Positions 47,541 to 57,569 of a DNA stretch of 64,000 nt are shown here, in pieces (the first letter of the stretch is position 1; every line of letters begins with the position of its first letter). A program made the translations under genes and the position numbers. The notes below the pieces were generated by a model, which was given only the letters and a program-made list of their open reading frames with translations, was not told where the DNA came from and did not search any database. The DNA is taken from positions 78,879 to 142,878 of the forward strand of contig LLCB01000137.1 in the NCBI GenBank assembly GCA_001414345.1, in the 5' to 3' direction. The DNA is from Hymenoscyphus infarciens. Lineage: Eukaryota > Ascomycota > Leotiomycetes > Helotiales > Helotiaceae.

Positions 47541-50500
47541 ATTAGATCTATCTTATTTTCAAGCTATTCTCTTCTCTTATATAGCTATCTTTATATATAT
47601 AACTAAATCTACTCTATTAGATTTATATCTAGTAACTAAGTAGAATAAAGAAGCTACTAAATAGAATAATAGTCTAAAACACTATTAGTTATCTTATAAG
47701 AATATAGCCTAGTATATTCTATAGCTAAGCGTATAACTTTATCTCTTCTCTTTTTATATAACCTCTTATACTAAGAAAAGAGCTTTAGTTTAAGATATTT
47801 CTTATAAAGCTAGTACTAATATATATTTCTCTTATCTCTATTTTTATAGCTATATCTCTTTAGTTTACTATATAACTTATCTAATTTAGTAGAACGCGGT
47901 TCTAATCTGATATTTCTAGCTCTAATATAACTAAATAATTAAATTCTTATTTTATTCTTTAAACTCTACTAAATTATATAATAATATAGAAATTTAATAA
48001 TAATTTACTTATAAACTTATATTTAAAAAGCTTTACTAGAAGAATAATTATTTTAGCGAGTATATAAGCTAAGTTTCCTCTATCTACTCTTACTACTTCT
48101 ACTACTTCTAGTACTAAAAAGTCTACTAAAAAAGCTTTTAAAAAGCAGGTCTCTTAAGTATACTCTATAGACGTGTTTCTTAATAATAAGTATAATCTCG
48201 ACTTTATTAAATATAAGATTAGAAGAAAAGATAGAAAGAGAGAAACTACTTCTATACGTAGAATAAGAAGTATAAAGAGCTTTACTTTAAATTTTAATAT
48301 CTTAGTACTTCTAAACTAGTTTAGTAGTACTATAGTTTAAAGCTACTTAGATTTTAGTATAATTCTAATCTAAATAGAAGTAGTTTTAAACGAGACTTCT
48401 AATTACGTCTATACGTAATTATAAGCCTAGTATCTCTTCTTTTCTCTTTTTTAATAATTAAATTTAGCTTTTTTAAGAGATAGCTATACTATATTAGTCT
48501 TAGCTAAAGATACTTCTATATTCTTAATCACGTATATTATTTCTAAGTTATATATATAATAGAGACCTTAGTAAGAACCTAGCTAGATAGTACTAAAGAA
48601 TTATTTATTAGAATACTCTTTAACTATCTCTAATTATATATCTTTATAATAGTACTTATCTATTTTCTATAAGTACTAATTCGCTCTTTTATCTAGTTCT
48701 ATATATATTATAATAGCGTTTATAAATATAACTTTTAATTAAATCTTCGTCTAAGAGATACTTTACTAATTTAATATATTATATTATAATCTTAGAGATA
48801 CGTTTAAGCTTTAATTCTCTTTTTATAAAAAAGTAACTAGTATTAAATAAGACTTATTAAAAAGATAATTTAGCTATGTTTTTACTCTTATCTCTATTAC
48901 TAGTTAGCTTTAGATATTTATATATTTAGGATTTATTAAGTAAAGTAAGTAAAGAAAGTAACTAATTATATACTTAAGTAAAAAGTCGATTTATTTAAAG
49001 TTTTAAAATATCTAGCTAACTCGCTATATAAGGTAGTCGTAGCGATCTTAAATTCGTATTAACTTAATAAAAGTCTCTATAATATTTAAATAATTAAAAG
49101 TTATCTATATACTATTTTAAAATTAATTAGATTACGATTATAAGCTTTTAAAGAGAGTCTTAGTAAGTCTTAGTAGGTCTTAGTAAGCTACGCTATCTTT
49201 TTATTAAGATATAGTAATAAATTAGTACTAAAAATCTATATATAGCTACTTTTTAGAATTTATTACTTCTTAATATACGAATTAAATACTTATTCTATTA
49301 TAAATATAGCTCTTTACTAGTCTAATTTTGATTATATCTAAGAATTACGATTTTCTAACTATTAATTATTAAGTAATTAATTATTTAGATTATATCTTTA
49401 GAGTTACTACGTTTTAGAGTCTAACTTATATAGTAAGTTAGTAGAGAATCTTAAAAAAAAAATTTAATAAGACTTTTACTTAATTATATAATTAGCTTAT
49501 TAACTCCTCTACTTTAACTTACTTTACTTATAAAGACTTAATATATATATCTCTAAAGCTAACTAATACTCTAAAGTCCTAGCTTATAAAGATATATAAT
49601 ATTTAAATTTTAATAAAACTCTTATAAATTAGTAGCTTTTATAATAATCCTTCTTTATAGCTTAGTTTTAAGTTTAATATATTAACTAGAGTAAAGCTTA
49701 TTTTACTTTTATTTTAAGTCTTTAGCTCTATATAGTATTATTCTAAGTATAAGTAGTATTATTTTTAGCTCTCTTTTTTATATCTCTAATACTATTCTCT
49801 AAAATAGATATATAATCTAGATTATCTTATATTTAAAGAAGTAACTCTTACTTATTAGTATTCTATTTACTTCTAATAATAATAATAGTATACTACTAAA
49901 TAGAGACTTTATATTAACTAGTCTTTTATTTAAGAACCTAGTAATCTTTAGATTTCTAGTATTTTTTTACTATTTTATATTATAGTTATTAATTGATTAT
50001 AAGTAGATATATAAGTGGTTTTCGCTTAGTTTTAATACTAAAAGCGTATTAAAAAGTAGTAATAAGCTAAGACACGTTTAGAAAATACTACGTCTAGTAT
50101 TACTAAGATAATTCTAGTAGAAGCTTATTATATAATTAATAATAATTTAAAACTAAATAGATTAGTATTACCTTTTATAGTATATAGAGTATAAACTTAT
50201 ATATTAAGTAATAATCTCTTTTATACTAATATAATATATATACTTTTATAAAATAAAAGACTATAATTAAGATAAAAAGTAGTATTAAGTTCTACTATAC
50301 GTTTAAGATTATAACGGCACGAAATACACACTATAGGAGAAGAGGTATATAGGAGTACGTTCGAGACTAAATAACGTATATAAAAACTAGGCTCTATAAA
50401 CATCTATATATAAGAGGTCGAAGACTACTAAGTCTTAATAAGAATAATAACCGAGTCCTTCTTAATATAGCTACTAAAATAATAAGGGCTTTAAAGCTAA

Positions 50501-50960
50501 ATATATAAGACCTTGAAGTAAAACATATAATATTCGATTCTTACTCTCTTTAGTACCTTCTATCTTATAAGTCGTAGGAGTATCAGTAGTCGTAGAGGTA
50601 TCGGCAGTTTCACGAATGCCGACAATTTAGAATAGCGTGCTATTATAAAGATACTTCTAATTAATTAATAAACTAGACTAATAATCTCTTATTTAAAAGA
50701 CTTTATATCTACTAGTTATAATATTAAAGAGTAGTATACGAGATGAATTCTTCTAATAATAGTTAGTCTAAGTACCTAGGTATATATTTATAGTTATAGA
50801 AGAGAAGATAAGAACTACGTTAGTACTAGTAGTAGTTTAGAAAGAAACAATAGAGGTTTAGAGGTAATAAAGAGAGAGCTTATAGCGCTTATAATACCTA
50901 ATTAGGTAAATACGTGAAGCTTTCGGTGTTAAGTGATAGAAAGTTAGAGTAACTTTATTA

Positions 50961-51324
50961 ATTTGTTTTTGAGGTTTAAAGTGTCTATTGTCGTCATATT
51001 GTTCAGAAATATGAGAGGAAATCAGGCTCTTTCTTGTCTGTGAATTGGTATCGGGACTCGGCTCTAACCTCTTTTTTACTTGTCATCATCAGATCAAGTG
51101 CTCTCTTGATATAATCCTGTATCTTTTATGAATTAATCCTCTCAAAGGCAACTGTTGACTCTGCTACCCTCGGACATTTTCTGTTTCATACACATTTACC
51201 TCTGTCACAAGTAGTTGCAAAAAAGGGTTAGCTCGCGATGAACAATAAAAGCGGCAGTTTATAGTTCAAAAGTAACCCCGCTATATAGTAACGGAAGTTG
51301 GTTATTCCAAATATCTGGGTGCAT
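50961..51324. other. Boundary from RIPed island to normal DNA
   Basis: CA and TG dinucleotides return from about 50,960 onward. No gene or repeat was recognised in this short stretch. Confidence 0.4.
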
Positions 51325-51500
51325 TTTAAATTGTTTCAAGTGTTTAGAATAATTGACTTGAATTACCTAGGTACCACCCTAGAGAGTTGGAACAACGAGA
51401 ACTTGAGGCAGGCGCGAACCCCAAGTATCTACGGCTGCTTTTAATCTCCGTCGCAAAGGTGGTCGGTCGGTCAGCTTCCTCCCAACTCAGCATGTCTAAC
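51325..51500 (-). mobile_element. SINE-like dispersed repeat, copy B, with tRNA-like head
   Basis: On the minus strand it starts near 51,495 with GCTGAGTTGGGAGGAAGC, resembling a tRNA box A (AGCTCAGTTGG type). It continues to GGGGTTCGCGCCTGCC near 51,415, resembling box B. It ends with a tail (TCGTTGTTCCAACTC ... ACTTGAAACAATTT) shared with copy A at 22,282. The box spacing is somewhat long, so a tRNA origin is an inference. Confidence 0.45.
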
Positions 51501-51845
51501 ACGTAAAAATTACCTCGAGAGAATGATGCCTTTGTGATTGAACAATTACTTCCGATGTCCAGTTCCAACTCAAGGGCAGTTATTTTCGACTCCTTTGAAA
51601 GGGGTGAGGCAGCAGAGTGGATCCATCCGATTTCAACGAAAACCCCAAGAATCCATGGATCCAAGGTGGCGGGCACGAACCAACAAGTTTTATATCTGCA
51701 CCCCTGTTTTCAGAAGCGAAATGAGTTAGAGATCTAAGGAGTCAAAAGCCTAGACATTAAAGGTTAAATGGAAAGCTATATAGTTATGCCTTGGCGCCCA
51801 ATTCTGATCAGTTTTCCAATTGATGTTTGTTCATGTATTTTCGAC

Positions 51846-52969
51846 ATGGCACGTGCAATAGTTCCCACTTCATGGCTGCGAGTCGCGATTATTTCGTTTT
51901 CGTGTTCAGTCTTGCAATTCTCCGCGACGGCATGTCAGGTACCGCGTTTATCTAATGTTTGCTCTTTTCCGGGTTTGTCGCGTCTAGAGAGCGCTGGTCG
52001 GGTGCCGTTGTTTGGGAACGAGGAAGATGAACAAATTCTTGATGGTAGGTAAATTTCTGAGCCTTGGTTCTTTATTCCTGTTAACTCGCCGCAGAGCCGT
52101 ACACCGTTTATGAAGTCAGGCCATCAAAGAACAAGGGCCTCGGGGTATTTGCAAAGCATGCTCTTAAAAGAGGCACTGTGATAACTATCGAGAACCCTCT
52201 CGTCGCTATTCCCCTACCAGAAATGGTGCCAGGCCAGGGCTTCAAAATATTGGACATGATCACAAGTCTCGAAACAGCATATAACGACCTGTCTTCAACT
52301 GACCAAAACGCTTTTACCGACTTGCACGACTTTCGTTTTCCCTCGGAAGAAAACCAGAACAGACTTCTCACGATATTCCGAAGCAATGCATACAACACAG
52401 GTGACAGTCGAGTCGGTTTATTTCCTAAAATCGCCAGGATAAATCATTCATGCACACCAAATTCTGGGAATGAATGGGTTGAAGGAGCTGGTCATCGAGT
52501 TATCTACGCATCGAGAGACATCGAGGAAGGAGAGGAGATCACGGTTTCTTATATACCACTTCTCAAGAGGACTGCAGATCGACAATCGAGACTAGGTCAA
52601 TACGGCTTCATATGTGATTGTTCCGCTTGCCAGTCAGGAGAGGGAGACAAGCGACGAACTAAGATTGCGGATCTGCTTGAGAATCTCGAAATGAAATCGA
52701 AAGCTCTTCCCAGTAAGAAGGCTGCGACGAATGAGAAATCATCGCTCAAAGCGCTAAATTTATTGAGTCTCGTCGAAGAAGAAGGGTTGAACGACTATCT
52801 TTCCCGCGCTCAGCATCTTGCAGCTGTATTCAGTCAACGAAGCGGACATGCTAAACTGGCTCAGAAATATGCTGCGATGGAAATGGAGACTCAATTAATT
52901 TCTCAAAATCCGGAAGGAGTCCTCAAGACTAGGAATTTTATTGCTAAACTCAACAAAGCTACGAAGTAA
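51846..52969 (+). CDS. SET-domain protein with N-terminal signal-like segment (2 exons)
   Basis: Exons 51,846-52,044 and 52,095-52,969 give 357 residues. An in-frame ATG at 51,768 would add 26. The 50-bp intron has GTAGGT and CGCAG ends and a GTTAAC branch. The start at 51,846 yields MARAIVPTSWLRVAIISFSC plus a small-residue stretch, a plausible signal peptide. The split SET domain follows: KNKGLGVFAKHALKRGTVI (~residues 75-95), RINHSCTPNS (the RxNHSCxPN box), GEEITVSYIPL and the post-SET CDCSAC. SET proteins transfer methyl groups from S-adenosylmethionine to lysines. This SMYD/SETD5-like fungal group often carries signal peptides and its substrates are unknown. An insert of ~75 residues sits between the first and second SET motifs. 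Confidence 0.85.
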
Positions 52970-53571
52970 TCGTTCGGAATCAAGACAGCGGAAGCCAACA
53001 AGGAAACCAGAGGAGAGTATGTTCACGTGATGCTACCCCCTCGCACGCAATATGTACAGAGCTTACGCAAAGGCTCTCTCTACCTATCAACAGCTTTTAT
53101 TCACAGCTCAGCGCCAGAGAGCCGGCCAGCCGAATTTGTGTGCGGGGAAGCGATAAGATATCTTCTGACGCTGATTTGTTCAAACGTAACATTTGAATTG
53201 GTTCGCACGTCAAGCCAACATATTGTTGCATCATTCTCCTGGTATTACTCGTATGTTGCCAGTACTATGTCTTCGAGCCCATTACCAAGAAACCCCCACC
53301 AATATTGCTTGTGGCTGAAGTTTATAGAACTTCAACGGGATGGTAATCGCAACATTGCACCGCATGTTCACGGATTTTGGCTGTTGATCCCACCTATGGT
53401 TTGAGGAAACCGGTGACATCAGTTTCTCGATTCTGATATCATCTTCGTGGGGGAACTAATTGCGGGGTCAATTAGGAATATAACTGCACAACGGAGCACT
53501 CACAATAACAGCGCTGGTCGAACCGGATTTTTTTCTGAAGCATATCGACATCCTAAAAACGCCTCGACAAC
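52970..53571. other. Intergenic region
   Basis: Contains a 125-codon ORF (53,027-53,404) with no family features and no clear leader; not called. The rest should hold the promoter of the dioxygenase gene. Confidence 0.4.
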
Positions 53572-54870
53572 ATGGCACCTTCAATCACGGAGACAGTGTC
53601 TGAAACTGCGGAGCAAGTTAAAGAGAAGATCAGCTCAAAACCTTTAGTGACTAAGAATGAACCCAAGGTCAAGGACGAAGCACCAGCCGTCCAAGAACCT
53701 ACCCCCGAAGCCAACACCAAGAGGCAGCCGTTGAAACTTTCAGGAGCATTGGACCATTTCGAAAGTTTTGATGTCACACCAGTCATCGGACGGGAATTCG
53801 TTGGCGTCAATCTAGCAAAATGGCTTCGAGCTCCCAACTCAGATGAACTAATTCGAGATCTAGCAATCACTAGTAAGCAAATTCTCTCACCTCCCTCTTT
53901 CCATTGCTTAAAAACCTAACGTCAAACCAGTCTCCCAACGTGGTGTCGTCTTCTTCCGCAAACAAGACGACATAACAAACGACCTCCAAAAAGAGCTCGT
54001 CCAAAGACTAGGCGAGCTCTCCGGCAAACCCTCAACCTCGAAACTCCACATCCACCCGGTTTCAAACTCAGGCCGCGAACTCGGCGGAAAAGACGATGAG
54101 ATAAGCGTCATCTCCTCAGAACAAGCGAAGAAAATCTACAGCGATAGGCTGCTCTTTCAATCTGAGAAGAAGCAGAGTGGGAAGGAGGGATGGCATTCTG
54201 ATATTACTTTTGAACCTATTCCTAGTGATTATGCTTTGTTGAGACTTACGCAATTACCGAAGACTGGTGGTGGTAAGCTTATTCATATTTGGGTTGAGGT
54301 TTTTGATGAATGCTAATTGGGATAGATACTCTCTGGGCTTCTGGTTACGAACTCTACGACCGAATCTCAACTCCCTATCAAAAGTTTTTGGAAGGTCTCA
54401 CAGCAACATATGCCCAACCCCTCTTCCTCTCCGCCGCCCAAAAGAACAATTTCAAAATCTACACCGACGCTCGCGGAGCCCCCGAAAACGTCGGCGACGA
54501 CCTTCAAGCCATCCACCCCGTAATACGTACCAACCCCGTTACCGGTTGGAAATCTGTCTTCGCAGTAGGCCACCACGTCCAACAAATCAACGACCTGACG
54601 AAAGAGGAGAGCAAGACTTTATTAGATTGGTTTTTGAGATTGTTGGTTGATAATCATGATTTGCAGGTTAGACATCGATGGCAGAATCAGAATGATTTGG
54701 CGATTTGGGATAATAGGAGTGTGTACCATGCTGCTACGCCGGACTATATTCATGAGGGTTATGGGGAGAGGACTGGGCAGAGAGCTGTTAGTCTCGGGGA
54801 ACGGCCGTATTTAGATCCGGAGAGTAAGGGGAGGAGGGAGGCGCTTGCTGCTGAAAAGGAGAAGAAATAG
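53572..54870 (+). CDS. TauD/TfdA-type Fe(II)/2-oxoglutarate dioxygenase (3 exons)
   Basis: Exons 53,572-53,872, 53,931-54,272 and 54,326-54,870 give 395 residues. Introns of 58 and 53 bp have GTAAGC donors and CTAAC/GCTAAT branches. The first ~55 residues are polar. The fold starts at FDVTPVIGREFVGVNLAKWL and RGVVFFRKQD. The iron-binding triad is visible: H189 and D191 in GWHSDITFEP, and the distal His in NRSVYHAATPDY. The 2-oxoglutarate-binding Arg lies near ERTGQRAVSLGERPY. Members oxidise taurine or other sulfonates, releasing sulfite for sulfur use, but some accept other substrates, so taurine is the likeliest guess only. Probably cytosolic. All catalytic residues are present. Confidence 0.93.
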
Positions 54871-55469
54871 GTACCTGGTTGAGGTTTAATTGTGAGATAG
54901 TTGGTTTGGTTTTTTGGGGTGCAATTTGGTGGTTGAGGACCAGATAGGTAGCATGAGATTTAATTCGGACGTACATGTATTCAAAAAATCGTTGAGCGTT
55001 TGAAAGTGATGCGAGAGAATTCGATCAATGCGAGTGGGCTGTTGATTTACAGGTTAGCCAACCTAATGCACTCGTTTTCTCTCTATTAATCAGACCAGTT
55101 ATCAGATCGCAAGATGGTGTGATGAATCTCTCAGTGGGGCCAAACAAAAATCCTCGCAAGAAAGCTTTTAATTTACAAGTAACTCAAACTGATAAGTTTG
55201 GGTGCCAAAATAATGAGTAATGGCTTACTCGTAGCTTACTCGTAGTGTTCATAAAAAGGATGTGAATCACGTGTCAAGCTTCAGCTCTTCAAGCCTCACA
55301 TGCGAGGCACCACAAGCTTCTCAAAGCAGCCTCGTCATCCCCATCAAAAAATAAATCTCCATCAACCTCAACCAGCACCATTAACCTCAACCAACACCAT
55401 TGACCTCCACATCCTATCGAACTTCAACACGCCTCCCATCCTCTCAATCTCCAAATCACAATCACAAAC
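54871..55469. other. Intergenic region with TOM6 promoter
   Basis: The last ~150 bases before 55,470 are C/A-rich (TCAACCTCAACCAGCACCAT type), like a leader of an expressed fungal gene. A CACGTG-like ATCACGTG site lies near 55,266. Nothing else seen. Confidence 0.4.
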
Positions 55470-55790
55470 ATGCCACCAAAGCACCAACAATTGGGCGTCG
55501 CACGCGGAGGAGCCCCCCGTCGTGGAGCAAGCAACCAGGGATATTTCGGAGCTGCTTATAATGCCGTCACATCAAAGGAGAACAGAAGTGTTGTGCAGAG
55601 TATTGGAATTTTCACAGTGAGTAGTCCTTTTCTATTCCTAACCTTTGCCTTAGTGTTGGCGATGTCTTCGCAGCACACTGCAGAAGTGGGAAATGGGTAT
55701 TGGGTAAGAAATGAAGCTAACCAATTCTTCCAGGCCGCAGTAGCATTCTTCTCGAGTTCATGGAGCGAATTCATTCTACCTCCTCTATAA
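55470..55790 (+). CDS. TOM6: Mitochondrial import receptor subunit Tom6 (2 exons)
   Basis: Exons 55,470-55,616 and 55,734-55,790 give 67 residues: a basic, Gly/Arg-rich N-terminus (MPPKHQQLGVARGGAPRRG) and then a single transmembrane helix formed across the junction (SVVQSIGIFT-AAVAFFSSSW), ending EFILPPL. Length, the tail-anchor-like single span and the SVV..GIF..AVAFF pattern match fungal Tom6. Tom6 is a small subunit that stabilises the TOM core complex in the outer mitochondrial membrane. The 117-bp intron (GTGAGT donor, GCTAACC branch, CCAG acceptor) is a multiple of three and has no stop, so its retention would add 39 residues rather than truncate the protein. Confidence 0.8.
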   Translation: MPPKHQQLGVARGGAPRRGASNQGYFGAAYNAVTSKENRSVVQSIGIFTVSSPFLFLTFALVLAMSSQHTAEVGNGYWVRNEANQFFQAAVAFFSSSWSEFILPPL

Positions 55791-57372
55791 ACGCGACGCA
55801 AATCGGGGGATGGAACGAATATGGGCGATGACATAGAGATTACGATCGATGGGCGGACTGTACAAATGGTTTTGATACGATACGATGGGGATGGCTTGGC
55901 GAGGTGTATGATAGGGGAAGAAGACTTCTGCTGAGGGGGAGAGACCAGCGGATAAATGTGTAATACAAGTTTGGGGGCATCGCAAATTGGCGTTGAGTGG
56001 TTTCGTATCTGTGTCAATGGAATGGATCTCAACTTTATGATGGGTCTTGATTTTTTCTGCATGTGAGACTTTAGGGCTGATGAGCAAGCTGAGGCAACGG
56101 TGATGAATTCGGTATTTGGATGAATGCGTGGAATGCAAGGTTGCACTGGGTCGCGAGGGTTGGAGGGTGGCGCTTGTTTGGTAAGTGCCACATCTTGCGT
56201 CAACAGATGCAGTAAGTGTATCTGACTCCCTCAGTCCAGGATTTCATTCTATCATCTCGATATTCCAGCTCTTATATCGCACAAGCTACCTCGAAACTCG
56301 ATTGTCGTGCACCTTATTCTCGTACCACGCCCAACAGATGCTGAGAAAACTAATCAAGTGTGTTCAATTCAATATTGCATGGCAAAACAGATCAACACAT
56401 ACCTATTCTCCATCCCGCAGGGAAATCAAAAAAATTAGTTGGGCATCGGATCGAAATTATTGCTTACCTTTGCCATTAACTTTCCAATCAACTCATGTAT
56501 ATTCAGTTCTCGTTAATCTGCGCTCTACTTGCTGCTTCTGTTCAAATTTCTTGGATTTCAGTAGTGTTTCCCTCCTCAGTTTTGTATCAATCTTTGTCTG
56601 GCTATTTCTTTCGTTCCTTTGTATATTATATCTCCCAAACTTAAATATTTTCAAGGGGCATCATTTTTTGTTTCTTCCTAAACCATCATATCAACATTCT
56701 TAAGTCGCGCTGTCAGAATTATGTCATTATACTAGAAGGAGAAGTACCCTTTCATGTACACCGAGATTTATTGCCTCCCGAAGTCAAGCAGCTTCTGGGT
56801 AGAAGTTACAGGGTTTTGGATTCAATTTTGTCCTGGCGTGCTTCTATATCATTGCAGTACTTTGTGAGTTCGTCATATCCTTGTACTCTTCTTGTTCAGG
56901 TGGGAATTTTGAATTCGGGAATGGACTTGCAACTGGGCACAAAAGGCGGGGAAGTCTCTCCAACGAAGCCATATCCCCATATTTTTCAACATGTGCTTTC
57001 ATACCCCGGGTCTAGGGTTTCAAGGCAAGGAAGTTGTTCACTAGCCCTTGATAAGAAGATTGTGCCAGTTACCGGTGCAAATACAGGCAAGTCTGTCTGC
57101 TGACTCTTCTATTCTCGGCTTTTATTCAAGGTTGTCCTTGCCAGGTGTGTCTTTTATTTGAAGTTTACCCTAAACACATCAAGCGAGTGTGAAAGGAGGG
57201 CCTCGGATAAGTATCTCGCATAGCGAACCAAGGAATTTGACTACTTTTGACTGGGTGGTGGGATTATCTCGATATTCTGTTACAGATCGCTTATTGAAAC
57301 ATTTTCACGGAGGAAAAGTTTACTGTAGTGTATGTTGGCCAAATTGTTTCTTTCAGCCATCTCCATAAGCAA
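55791..57372. other. Intergenic region, no gene recognised
   Basis: A 172-codon ORF (56,185-56,703) and a 215-codon minus-strand ORF overlapping TOM6 (56,203-55,556) lack family features; their hydrophobic or low-complexity translations look accidental. Confidence 0.4.
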
Positions 57373-57385
57373 TATATTTCCGACT

Positions 57386-57416
<31 letters not shown>

Positions 57417-57569
57417 TCTAGTTTTTTTTGCTTCCAGAGAGGCTACGTTGCTTTTTAACTTAAACTTAGCTCTATAGATAGTCCTAAGGATAAGATAGGA
57501 CTACTAGAGGTTCGTAGGATACACCGCGTATAGGTATCGAGTCTTTGTATCCCTATATTTCCGACTGCT
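57373..57569 (-). mobile_element. Retroposon insertion: poly(A) tail and 16-bp target-site duplication
   Basis: TATATTTCCGACTGCT occurs at 57,373-57,388 and again, unchanged, at 57,554-57,569. Between them lies a ~165-base insert that begins on the plus strand with 28 consecutive T (57,388-57,415). It therefore ends in a long poly(A) tail on the minus strand. The body, read on the minus strand, is GGATACAAAGACTCGATACC and on through CGCGGTGTATCC, TTATCCTTAGGACTATC, GCAACGTAGCC and an internal A8. It matches no repeat elsewhere in the window that I can see and has no ORF. This is the classic structure of a SINE or a 5'-truncated LINE/RNA retrocopy. Confidence 0.8.

Larger units (their letters stand above)
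38370..50960. repeat. 12.5-kb AT-rich RIP-mutated transposon island
   Basis: Across this stretch CA and TG dinucleotides almost vanish while TA is everywhere and CG survives. Many 60-base lines contain no CA or TG at all (for example 42,241-42,300). That is the signature of C-to-T change at CpA on both strands (RIP). No functional ORF remains. Within it are a 180-bp-LTR element, minisatellites, a LINE relic and a tandem duplication, listed separately. The rest (roughly 41,640-43,600 and 45,720-50,960) is too mutated for me to assign to families. Confidence 0.9.

Noticed and set aside
50221..50403. 60-codon minus-strand ORF inside the RIPed island
   Set aside because: Single short ORF in stop-rich DNA with no motif; expected by chance.
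53027..53404. 125-codon ORF between the SET and dioxygenase genes
   Set aside because: No recognisable domain and no intron or leader structure. Length is within chance for this composition.
55556..56203. 215-codon minus-strand ORF over TOM6
   Set aside because: Overlaps the well-supported TOM6 second exon and looks like an antisense shadow rich in Ser, Pro and His.
56185..56703. 172-codon plus-strand ORF
   Set aside because: The translation is a mix of Ser/Leu/Phe-rich stretches without family features and starts in the 3' flank of TOM6.
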